Shown here: positions 19,614 to 30,100 of the stretch, one piece after another
Layout of the letters: every line of letters starts with the position of its first letter
Numbering within the stretch: the first letter of the stretch is position 1
Origin: Cylindrodendrum hubeiense
Lineage: Eukaryota; Ascomycota; Sordariomycetes; Hypocreales; Nectriaceae
Reading direction: 5' to 3'
NCBI GenBank assembly: GCA_014621425.1
Contig: JAANBB010000016.1
Coordinates: 124,001 to 188,000, forward strand
Length of the DNA: 64,000 nt
Notes under the pieces: model-generated
The model's database searches: none
What the model was told of the DNA's origin: nothing
Seen by the model: only the letters and a program-made list of their open reading frames with translations
Made by a program: the position numbers and the translations under genes

Positions 19614-22157
19614 TCTATAATTGGGTCAAAAATGCAACGTTACAGAATATCTGGGCTGGGGTTAAGTACGTGTTTCTTCCCTAGATGCAAAGCAAGATGA
19701 GGGTATTGCAGGCAGGTGCACAGCGTCGTAGTGACGCGCTCAAGGAAGAGAAGATGGAATCAAGAGGGAGTCGCGAGGGAGTCGCGTAAATGAGGGGCTC
19801 TCCTTTTATGTTGGTTGGGACAAATAACAAATACGGAAAAGGCGTTTAGGCATCAGCCTGGAAGAGGCAAGCCTCGCCCAAAGAAGCAATCAGTTGTTGG
19901 TCGCCCGCCTGAAAAGTGCAGAAATCGCATGACGGGCAAAATACCGTGCACATTCTCGACGCCGATTTACCCGGTTGGCCCACTTGGTTGGTACATGTAG
20001 ACCGTATCGTCGGAGCAACGGAGCCGCTATCTACATAACGAAGCTGCGTACTTGAGCTGGTTCGGTCTATCTATAGGGCTCTATGTGTTTGTATCAGAAG
20101 CACGCGTCTGTCTACCTTGGGTTAACTTTACAGCAAAAACAGAAGAGAATCTATTCACACTAACAGCTTTTGCTAATCACACAAGCAAAAAGTACATAAC
20201 ATTGGTACGCTAAGCACATACTAAGGTAAAGTACCTCGCCTATCAAGCCACAGTGGACCATGGACCCTTCCAGACTCACAATTCCACACGACCTGGTTTT
20301 GATGAGAGACTGTGCTGATATTCGGTGTACACTGTGCACACACTGTACAACATTTCTGAAATGTTAAGCAAAATATATAGAAATCATTCTAACTATTAAT
20401 AAATATCTGCTTTTCTTAAATGCCTTTACTATATTTACGCTACAATTTCAAATGTTATGTTAATGCTCTTAACCTTAATGTTAAGATGTGATTCTCCATG
20501 CGGTCAAGTTCGTGCAACTGGCAAAGGTGTCTCGTGGTAGTAGCAATCTTACAATACATAATCAATACAAGCTGAAACTGTGCGGAGCGCCGTACTGGAT
20601 CACAGAGAGGTGTGGGACTTGCTCTAAGCTTATATAGTCGTAAAAGAGTATACATTAGTGAAGCACCACTGTTTCACCTACGTAAAAATCACGACGGGAT
20701 GCTGCTCAGTAGTGGAAAATACATTTGCAGCTGGGCGATGCAGGATCGTGGGGAGACTGAATTGGGCTGTATCAATTCGGGTCTCCAAATACCAAACAGA
20801 ATTATTCACCACGAAATAAAAAGAGCATTTTCAGTACGAAAAGCACTACCAGACGGAATGCCGTGCAGCTAACGTGCTATTATCTTGTGTTGTCAAGTTT
20901 TAAAGTGTTTGATGGGCTTGAGTATAGGGTAGGTCTCCATGGTTGTTGCGGGCCACAAGGTCACGTGGGGGACCCACGAAGCATCAAGCCCGATGCCGGA
21001 CTATCAGATGGGGCCGGTTAGGGCTGATGGGAATGCCACCACTGTATTTAGCTGTGCGGATACTGCTAGCAGCTTGAATAGACCACCGATGCATCTCTCT
21101 GAGTCCAGACCTATTGTGACGACCCCCGTAACAATGGTTTAGATTGGCAGATGCAATCAGGGGTATCGCTGTGCGCGATGTACTTCAGGTCCAGTGATGG
21201 TAATGATAAATTCAAGCAACCATGTCGGACTAGTATTTACATGTTGGGTTGTATGGAGGGTAAATTGTATACGTATACGTAGTTCGGGAGATGTCGTCGT
21301 CACTGGATTGATACCACCTCTACGGTACTCCGTACTCCTGTGACAGTTGTTCTTCAATTGATTGGAGTGGAATTAGTGGAGTGGCATTTTGCCGCTATGC
21401 ACCGCTCAGGCCGTGGCGGTGGCTGCGACAAGCCGAGGCCGATGGTGACGCATGTAGCGTCTGAAACGATGCGACAGTTGGCAGATCAAATCGCTTGGCG
21501 ATTGTGGCGGCAGATGAGCCAAAAGGGGGACAGTGACAGTCTCTTCATTGCCAATCGATGCCCCGCAAGCCATCAGCCAACCGCTGCTCCAGCCAAATGA
21601 AGGTATACGCGTAACGCGCAAGCAAACGTGGTACTGAAGTGGGATTTGTGGGGTCCTCCCTGGTCCATCCCAGGATGCCGTCGTCGGCGGGACGAACCCT
21701 TGCCGCTAAGAATAGCGTCCTGTCTATCATTTCTCCTGTTGTAACCATGCTCGTGTGCGCTCAGAACCGCAGTAAACTGGAGGATACGTGGTTGTACAAG
21801 TCTTGAAGATGAGGCTAAAAGGACCAAGCAAGGCGAGACTCGTCGCTTTACCCAACCCTCATCCTTGGTCCCGATACCCCGGACACGCGGACCATTTGAA
21901 ACCACCATACCATCATTACAACTAGGCGACGCGGCCTCTCCACATCACACAACCAGTCGACAGCATGCGCAAGACGAAGCGTCTACACAGTACGTCATCC
22001 CTGCCAAAGATGCCAATAGCCACGCACAGTCAGGGACGTCCCTCCCTGACCGGGGGGGCTGCGGCAGAGCAATAACGACGCCCCGAGCGACGCTCCGAGA
22101 CTCACTACAAGTGTTTCGGGCCATCGGCCAATCTTGACAACCTCAGCAACGTGAACC
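19614..22157. other. Long intergenic region
   Basis: About 2.5 kb without a supported gene. It contains an AT-rich stretch near 20340-20480 and an imperfect inverted repeat around 20325-20352 (TGTACACTGTGCACA and following). The frames at 21573-21908 (minus) and 21865-22137 (plus) are low-information and overlap the 5' UTR of the next gene. Confidence 0.5.
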
Positions 22158-23957
22158 ATGGCCCCTTCCATCATTCTGGTCGTGGTGATAGCTGCCTCGT
22201 TCATCGCCCTACTCCTGGTGATGGGCTTGCGCGAGCGGGCTTCTCTCTTCCTCCCGCTTGCGCCTGTGGTGGCCAGACCCGTCGAGATTAGCCCCTTGGG
22301 CATTTATGACATGGAAGCGTACAACTCGGGCGCCCATGGTAACAATCCCAATCGCACTTTCCACAGCTCCAGCATCGTGGCTCCCGAGTTCGGCATCAAC
22401 ATTTGGGATGCAAAGCATCTCCGTGCCAACTCCCTACCCTTCTTGTTCCTCACAGCTACGGAGCCAGACTCCTCTGCGTCGCCCTTCATCCTGAACGCAA
22501 CCGACTTGAGCCTTGTCTGGGCGGATAACACGACACGCCGCGATGCGGCCATGAACTTCCGACCACAGACCTACCGGCGTGAGAAATACCTATCCTTTTG
22601 GGAGGGAAGTAACACTAGCGGTCGTGGCAATGGAGCTTGTGTCCTTTATGACCACTCGTACCAGGAAAGATACCGAATCACAGCCCAGAACCTGGACGTC
22701 GGCGCGGATCTTCACGAGTGCAAGCTTACGAACGATGGGACGGCGCTTATTACAGCCTACAGCCCGGTGCGCTGGGACCTAACCGCAGTTGGAGGCAGAA
22801 AATATGACCATATCTTGGACTGCTACTTTCAGGAGATTGATATCGAGACAGGCGAGCTCTTGTTCTCCTGGGCAGCGACTGATTGGTTCTCGGTCGAAGA
22901 CTCCTATGAGTGGTACAAGCCAAACTACGACTTTTTCCACCTCAACTCTGTCCAAAAAGTTGGTCCCCCCTTATTTGCCCTCAGATCCCTGCAACCTTCA
23001 AGTTCGTCATTAACGTTGGGATGGACAGGACCGCGACGGAAATTATCTAATCTCGAGTCGACACACCCACGTCATTGCGCTGATTGCAGGAAAAGATGCC
23101 GAGACTCCTGGAGCGCCAATCTGGATCTTGAATGGGAAACGCAACCAATTCCAGGACATCTCTGGCGGATATGCACTTGATTTCTCCTGGCAACACCACG
23201 CTCGCTTCCGAAATGATGAGGGCACCGAGATCACCTTGTTTGATAACCACCACCCAAGCAATACACCTGGCGCAACAGGATGTGAATTTGCCTGCAGTAA
23301 GGCCATGTCACTTCATCTCAATTTTGAGAACATGACTGTTGGCTTGATCGCCTCGTACGAGCATCCGCAAAGTCTTCAGAGCGGTTCCATGGGTAGTTTC
23401 CAGGCCCTCGATGCCGAGGGGGTGGACAACGGCAATCTCGTCGTCGGCTGGGGTTCTAACCCTGGCGTGACCGAATACACACAGGACGGCAAATGTGTCA
23501 TGGATATCCAGTTTGGAGCATTTGCTCCGGGTTATAAGTTCGGCAAAACCGTCTCCAGCTACAGAGCATTTAAGGGCAACTGGATCGGCCGTCCCACGGC
23601 TGGCCCGGATATCAGTACCAACTGGGCAGCGCATAAAGTGTATGTGAGTTGGAATGGAGCGACAGAGGTCCGATCATGGGGCGTGGTAAGTTTTCTATCG
23701 AGGTTCACACAAGCCAGAATTCTGACATGAGTTTGTAGTACGTCGGCAATGAAGCAAATAACAATACTGTCATCCTCAGACACCGGAGAAACGTCGCCAA
23801 GGATGGATTCGAGACAACAATCCACGTCCCCCAACATAGTTGGGTAGAAATAGAGGGACTAGACGCCAACGGTGACGTCCTGGGATCTACGGGTATCTGG
23901 GACTATCAGCTTGGAATAGAGCTTGACGGAAAGCGGAAGAAACTTGAAAGAGGATAA
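22158..23957 (+). CDS. Arylsulfotransferase (ASST)-like membrane-anchored protein
   Basis: A protein of about 557 aa from three exons: 22158-22958, 23029-23685 and 23739-23957. The introns (GTTGGT..CAG and GTAAGT..TAG) restore one frame. Residues ~5-25 (ILVVVIAASFIALLLVMGL) form a signal anchor, so the rest faces the lumen or outside. The beta-propeller ASST fold is shown by ILNATDLSLVWAD, YEWYKPNYDFFHLNSVQKD across the first splice, then GNYLISSRHTHVIALI, and further on HHARFRNDEGTEITLFDNHH. Several NxS/T sites are present. ASST enzymes move sulfate between phenolic compounds; fungal members are mostly uncharacterised. It lies just upstream of a dead PKS, so a past role in secondary metabolism is possible but unproven. 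Confidence 0.87.
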
Positions 23958-24389
23958 AATCTTCGAATTGAATCAGAGGAAAGTTAAACTAATGTAATAC
24001 TCAACACTCCCACATCTAGAGCCCTGGCGGCCAGCGTGGACGAAGGTTATTGGGTATTAATACGATTAAGATATCGAAGCGATAAAACAAGCCAACTTCA
24101 CTACAGACATAGCAACTACAGGTTGGCCTGGCTTGTATGTGGAGTTGGATACCTGAAAGCAAGTATTTGGTTACCATGAATTCGCCAAAGTCAATTGCAA
24201 GGAATGGCTGAGATTGGCTGGGCAGATATCTCGAGCCGCTCAGAATTGAGACTAGCATCGAACTCGTGGCGAGTGTATACTATAAGTACCCGATGTATTT
24301 AAAACCCGTAAATGTAGAAACAACTACGCAATTGATCGAACAAGCACATTTCCCCCATCTTAAATCTCCTTGTAGTATAATCTAATGGA
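23958..24389. other. Intergenic region
   Basis: Between the ASST-like gene and the PKS relic. Nothing recognised. Confidence 0.4.
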
Positions 24390-25787
24390 AGGCACCAATG
24401 CCCACTGAAAACCGAGGTGTCGATATGGTGCTCAGTTCACTTTAAGTAGACTTGCTCCTACTTCATGCCAGTGCGTCTCAAAGGCGGCAAGATGATGGAG
24501 ATTGGGAAGCTAGATATCCTTGAACGCGGCAAGTCAGCCCTCGATACGTTTCGGAATAACGGAACTATCTATGGTACCGACCTTGAGGGCCTCTTCTATG
24601 AACGTCCCGATCTTGCTGCCGGATATGTGCCATTTCTATGCCTCTCACGGCTCTCTGAATGGTATTACTAAGATCTCTCTATTTTAAAATTTGGGTTTGA
24701 TGAAACCGCTTTTACAGCTCTTTGTGGAAGGAAGTATCAAAACAATTCAGCCGATCCATGCTTTTCTCATCCACAAGCCATTAGAAGCTTGCCGCTTAAT
24801 GAAGCAATGGAAACATATTGGCAAAATCATTATTACAATGCCAGAAGACTGGAGAGATCCCGGCCACCAAGACTGCACAAATAAGCTTACTATCCGACAG
24901 ATCCACTTATCTTATAATTGGTGGACTAGGTGGCATTGGCTAGGCAGTAACCACATGGATAATAGAGAGAGGTGCCAGAAGTTTTCGCTTTCTCTCTCGC
25001 TCAGCCGGAAAGCCACATAAGGACAAAGCCTTCATTCAAGAGCTGGAGTCTCAGGCTGCCGTGTGGCTACTATAGCCGGTGGCGTCACCGAGATAAATGA
25101 TGTTAAGAAGGCTATATATGCCGCCACAAACCTTACCTGCCCTGCTCCGTTATTGACCTCGGTTACATGGAAGGGATTGGTGCTCTGAGTTATGATCCCG
25201 CTGGGTTGAACAAATATCGGTACCACGGTTTATTCTTGCTCGAGGAGCGGCACATTGTCGAAGCGATCTAGGTCGCTATGGAGTGGCCCCAACCGGTTGA
25301 CTATGCTGGACTGACAAAATCGAGCAGCACTTTTACTGAAATGTCCCAGATTGCCGTGGGCTTAAGGCTGAGTACGTCCTCACCCCACGATCGTGACGTG
25401 CGCATTAGCATATACAAGAACATGGAGTTAGCCGGCCAGGAGGTCTCTGGGCCAGGAGATGAAGGACTTCATGAACTGTTAAATCAGCTGGAAGCCAATC
25501 CGGAGTTGCTTAATGAGCCTGAAACATTGAAACGCGTATCTTCGGAGATGGGCAGAGCACTGTTGAGTTTTCTAACACGGCTGGAAGAGAGCTTAGATAT
25601 CAGGATGACCCTTGATTCTATAGGCGTTGACTCTCTTGTCAGTATTGAGATTCTAAATTGGAGGCGCTGAGATCTGGGGTTGAATAATACAGTTCTGGGG
25701 ATTATGAAGTCAAGAACAATTGAAGGCTTGGGGAAAGTAGGAATTGGAACTCTAGGAAAAGTACGGCAGCAAGAGACGAAGCAGTAG
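24390..25787 (+). pseudogene. Decayed C-terminal part of a highly reducing type I polyketide synthase (ER-KR-ACP)
   Basis: Pieces of a fungal reducing PKS appear in order but in shifting frames. End of the enoylreductase: ENRGVDMVLSSL, a stop and frameshift near 24455, then GGKMMEIGKLDILERGK and DLEGLFYERPDL at 24485-24620. Ketoreductase: nucleotide-binding and following segments, broken by frameshifts and stops, at about 24910-25260. Linker and acyl carrier domain at 25300-25787, with the phosphopantetheine site GVDSLVSIEI intact at about 25623-25652, and a TGA at 25668 just after it inside the domain. There are no KS, AT or DH sequences upstream, so most of the gene is gone. It cannot make a working synthase. 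Confidence 0.8.
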
Positions 25788-25898
25788 TAGCAGCTAATTA
25801 GGTACTCACCAAGGACTTTGCATTTATCGTTCTAATGCTATTAAACTTCCACGAATGACTAATTCAAAAAGAATCTTGGTTGTGACTCAGAGGTTCCA

Positions 25899-26723
25899 CT
25901 ACGAGCTCTGCTCCCAATCATGGCGAGACTCGTTTACAGCATCGTTCCAGTCGTCAACAGCCTTGAAAGCCTCCTCTTTGCAGAACGAATCTGGCCATCC
26001 GTGCTGGCGATAGATTTGCCTCACGTACTGGATATCCAACTCGGTTCCCCAATCTTCCGTCTGAGCAAATACCTCCTCCTCCGTGATCCTGCCCTCTCGC
26101 TCGGGTGTCCTGTCCGCCTCAATAGTTACCCTGCCTCGACCAGGAATGAGCTTCAGGGTCTGAAATTGCTCCTTGAGGTTATCAAAAAATGTTTCGGCCG
26201 GGACCGCGGTCAACATGTCGGCTCTCACCATGTTCTCGATGATGTCGCAGTCCATGACGTTGAGCCAGAGTTGACGGCCGTAGCTCTCGTAGCCTTCAGC
26301 GATGCAGACCACGTCGCTCGGGTCCATCTCCCTTTCGTCAGACCAGAACTCTTGACCCTCGTGGAGGGTATATTTGTGTCTTTCGTAGTCTTCAAGCGTC
26401 AAGGCCGTAAAGTCCAGCAGATGCGACTTGTAATGGATGGAGGCGGTGCACTTACTATCAAAGTAGGGCAGATGGCGCACGACCTCGATGGCATAGTCGG
26501 ACTTGAAGTGGGCACAGGACTCTGGGGTAATGTGCGGCCATCCTCCGGGAGGTGGCACTTTGAGATCAGCCTCATCATAGTGTAGGGTTGTGAGAAACTT
26601 GTAGAAGTCGAGGAATAGAGCCCCAATCTCTTCGGGTGTATAGCGCGGTTCATAATCACTGGAGTCTTCAGAAGAGCCATCCTCCGAAGTGGGAGGCGTT
26701 GGTGAGTTGTCGTGGCCACGCAT
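25899..26723 (-). CDS. Hypothetical protein, 274 aa
   Basis: A single-exon, acidic, soluble protein. The N-terminal ~30 residues are Ser/Glu/Pro-rich and probably disordered. A compact domain then starts at YTPEEIGALFLDFYKFLTTL, with a conserved-looking PPPGGWPHITPE and many aromatic residues. The C-terminal part (YVRQIYRQHGWPDSFCKEEA) resembles a helical end domain. There is no signal peptide, membrane segment or known catalytic motif. I have an impression of similar unnamed proteins in other filamentous ascomycetes but cannot name a family. The gene is convergent with the PKS relic; its promoter holds a G-rich minisatellite. Confidence 0.78.
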   Translation of the reverse strand: MRGHDNSPTPPTSEDGSSEDSSDYEPRYTPEEIGALFLDFYKFLTTLHYDEADLKVPPPGGWPHITPESCAHFKSDYAIEVVRHLPYFDSKCTASIHYKSHLLDFTALTLEDYERHKYTLHEGQEFWSDEREMDPSDVVCIAEGYESYGRQLWLNVMDCDIIENMVRADMLTAVPAETFFDNLKEQFQTLKLIPGRGRVTIEADRTPEREGRITEEEVFAQTEDWGTELDIQYVRQIYRQHGWPDSFCKEEAFKAVDDWNDAVNESRHDWEQSS

Positions 26724-27193
26724 GATAGCTTTGGAAAAGTGTTGATGGTGATGGAAAAGCCAAAGTGTTGTGGGAGTGGAAAGATGGAGATATTTGTACG
26801 TGAGTGAGGAGAGTCAATGCTTGGCATCGTATGCTAGCGTTAGTCATTGCGTCAAAATAAAGCGACATGACGGGGGTCTAGGCCAAGAGACTGACGGGGG
26901 TCAAGGTCAAGGGACTGACGGGGGTAACACTGGCATGACAGGGGCTAAACGAGCACCTTAATGAGGGTGCACTAACTGCACTCCCTCGTTGTGGAAGCAT
27001 GTGGATGGTCTGTTGGTTGAATGCTTCGGCGATTACCTGGATAGGAATCCGCCTCAATTGAAAACAATTAAATACTAAAACATTCTAGGCGAATTGTCAC
27101 GATACCAACACCACTGGCGCTTAGCATCTCTCTCCACCCAACTCCCTCTTCCTATACTTCTCCTACGGCTCTACTTCAAAACAAACACATTCC
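26724..27193. other. Intergenic region with minisatellite
   Basis: Promoter of the 25899-26723 gene and 3' flank of the chitinase. Apart from the G-rich repeat (listed) and a pyrimidine-rich stretch near 27120-27200, nothing is recognised. Confidence 0.5.
26868..26945. repeat. G-rich minisatellite, ~24-bp period
   Basis: Four copies of TGACGGGGG or TGACAGGGG begin at 26868, 26892, 26916 and 26936 (steps 24, 24 and 20). The first three units share the extended form CTGACGGGGGT. It lies about 145-220 bp upstream of the ATG of the hypothetical gene on the minus strand. It may be a simple minisatellite or a set of binding sites. Confidence 0.6.
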
Positions 27194-30100
27194 TTAGTCT
27201 CCATTTGTGCCCTTTGCGTATGGCTTGGTGTAGTCCCACTTCGTCCTCTTTCCATTCGGACCCTGTGGGTTGTTATCGTACCACTCGTCCAGCTCCAAAA
27301 GTGCAAAACCCGGGTCGTTGACGGCGAGCTTGGCGGGCAAGCAGGGATTCACGCTCAGAGCGGCGTCCCGAATCGGGTTGCTCGCATGTTCATATGTCAT
27401 GGAGAACTCGGGCCGCTCGCCAATGGCAATCTGCATCATCATGACCTCCTTCTGGCTCGTCGGGTGAGTCGACTGCTTGTTGGTGCCGCGCTTGATGCGG
27501 TTGTACATTTCCAGATCTGAAATATTGTCGAGAGGAGCCTTGAGGCATATTCTCGCCCACATTGATGCGGCACCTGCGTTCTCGGGGCGCGGTAGATATC
27601 TAATGCCTTGGCCTCTCTTGTCTTTTCCGGCAAACTGCCAGGCCGGGTCGCTTCGCGTCAGCAGGTATCCCGGAGGATACTCGTCCATGTCACAACCTTG
27701 TTGATACTTGCGGTCCTGGGCCTGCTTCCAGCTGTCAACGTGTGTCGTGCGCCAGATATACGTGGCTTTTGCGTTTTCACGATGGGTTGTAGTGGCAGCC
27801 TCTTGAGGGCACGTTATCGTCGCCCACGACGGGTTGTTGGCGATGGCTGAGCTGTAGTGGTAGCACGCCTGGCCCCATCTGGCAATGCATTTCGCCTCGA
27901 ACTTGAGGGGCTTTGCGTTTGCCGCATATATAATGGACGTGACTACCAAGTCTCGAGTTTGAGTCACCATGTTCTTGTCGCAGCTCTTAAGACGGAGCGT
28001 GTTCTTTGCAGCGCCCACCCGCTTAGTCGACATGGCGGGATTCACGTTGCATTTCTTCTTGGTGACGCCACCGTTGTTTTTCTTGGTAGTCTTCCGCGGT
28101 GGCCTTGGCTTGGTCGGAGCCCTTGGGTTGCCCTCGTCTCCCTTCTTACCGCTCCCCTTCTTTAGCTTGGTTGGTGTCTTGAATCTCGATACACCATCCG
28201 GTATCATGTTGAGAACATCAAATATCTTCTTGATCTCATCTGGAACAAGATCGGTGCACCACACACACTGAACCACCATCCAAAGGCCTCTTCTGGCTTT
28301 TGGTCTTCAGGGTAGAGATACGAGATGGTCTGAGCGGCCGTGGCGGCCATGTCTGCCGTCTGCTGTCAGCATATGCGGTGAAATTGAGGTTCGGATCAAA
28401 GGCAACATACCCAAGCCAGCGTCGAGCGCTTTCCCAGGACCGGGAATGAAGGACGCTCCAAGGTCAAGAACTAACTTGAGGGACGCCATGAGGATATAAC
28501 AGCCGATCTGACGTTTATTAATAATGAACGTCCTTAGGAACCTGTTGTTGGGGTGGCATACCTGGGCGATGATGGTCAACGCCTCGATGATGGTGTCTGC
28601 AATCTCATTGACGAGGTAGTTGTCACAGTTGCATTCACCTGGAGCCGTCAAGTCCTTTCCAGGGGCCCTCTGCCAGGGTATTTCCTTGTCGAGAGGGAAC
28701 AAACCCACGCAACCATAGTTTGACGTCCTGCCCTCTTCTTCTGCCTCGTCGAGCAACGGCTTGCAAAAGCTCTTGCATGGCACCAGACTGTCATCACCCT
28801 TGCTCGTATCCTTGTAAATGTAGCACTTGTTTGCGTTTTGCCACCTCATATCGGTATAGTTGTAGGCGTTGGGCTGCTCGTCCCAGGATAGACTGTCACT
28901 GTCGTCTTTTTCTTCATCTTGGTCCTCTTGATTAGGGTTGTCAATTGTCGTTGTGCATATATCCTCTGGGCAGTGGTTGTACCTGCAGGCAAACCTGCAA
29001 AGGCGGTTCAGATCAACGTCCTCGCCGTCGTAGGCCACTGCTTTCTTGCTCTTGTCCTCTGGCGGTAGCTTATTCAAATTGCCTTCGGCGGTGCAGGTAC
29101 AAAGCGACTCTGGACAGAATCCATAGTTGCAGGTATACTCACACAAGGAACCTGTGTTTTCTGTGTCATCATCTCCTTGGACGCAGCCTTGCCCAGATTG
29201 AGGTCTCTCGACTGATTTGTCAAAGTCTGTTCCTGTGAACTTCTGCAAGTCCACCGCCCAGTCTATGCTGCCAGCAAAGTTCAATCCCTTCCACGTGGCC
29301 CGCCGTGCGTCCTTGGTCTTAGGAGTCATGTAACTAATGTAGTCCCCTAGGATGAGCCCTGTTAGCATCAAAGTGAGATATGAAGAGGATTAGATGTGGT
29401 CAACCTTTGTAGAGCACAATGTCTGATTCAGAGTCCTCGTCATGGAAGGCCCGGATGCCACTGGAGCCTTTCCTGAGGAGTTCCATAATCTCGGCAAACG
29501 CAAGATAGCCTCCAGTCTTGGTACATCTTCCAGGACTCGCGTCAGACTTTGTTCTGGAGCCTGTGAACTCGCAATCTGGCTTCCAGCAGTTATTCTGAGC
29601 CATGTGGAAAGATCTTCCGTAGCTGGCTTCACCCACAAAGACCTTGTTGTTGGGCACACCGGCTTTTGTAACTGCACACGCATCAACACAACGGCCCTTC
29701 TATAAAGGTCAGAATATTCTTGAACATACTCATGGAAAGAGCGCTGTTTGTCTCGGTCAAATTGACTATTTGCAGAACTGATCAGCCACCCATCCATCCT
29801 ATGGTTGCCGTACAGTAGCTGGAAAACTCACCATGACTGCGGATGCACTTCCCGGAGTCGCACTCATCAAAGGCATTTGGATTTCCATGGTCCCACTGGC
29901 CTAATATACAGTCAGTCCAATTCGTGGAGATAAACCTCTCAAAGAGACATACCGTGTAGGTCGTACGACATGTACACGATGTAATCAACGACTTCTGCAA
30001 TTTTGTCAATGGGAAATGCCTTGAGATACCAATACGACGCAGGCGCGGCGATGGACACTAGTTTATTCGAGTCCAGTTTCTGTCTGAGAACAGTGAGAAA

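Noticed and set aside
20325..20352. Inverted repeat around TGTACACTGTGCACA
   Set aside because: Imperfect and short, in AT-rich intergenic DNA; likely chance.
24691..25020. 109-codon plus-strand frame as a separate small gene
   Set aside because: It overlaps the decayed PKS, and the ketoreductase reads in other frames across it.
25920..26585. 221-codon plus-strand frame
   Set aside because: Antisense shadow of the 274-aa hypothetical gene, with no domain of its own.
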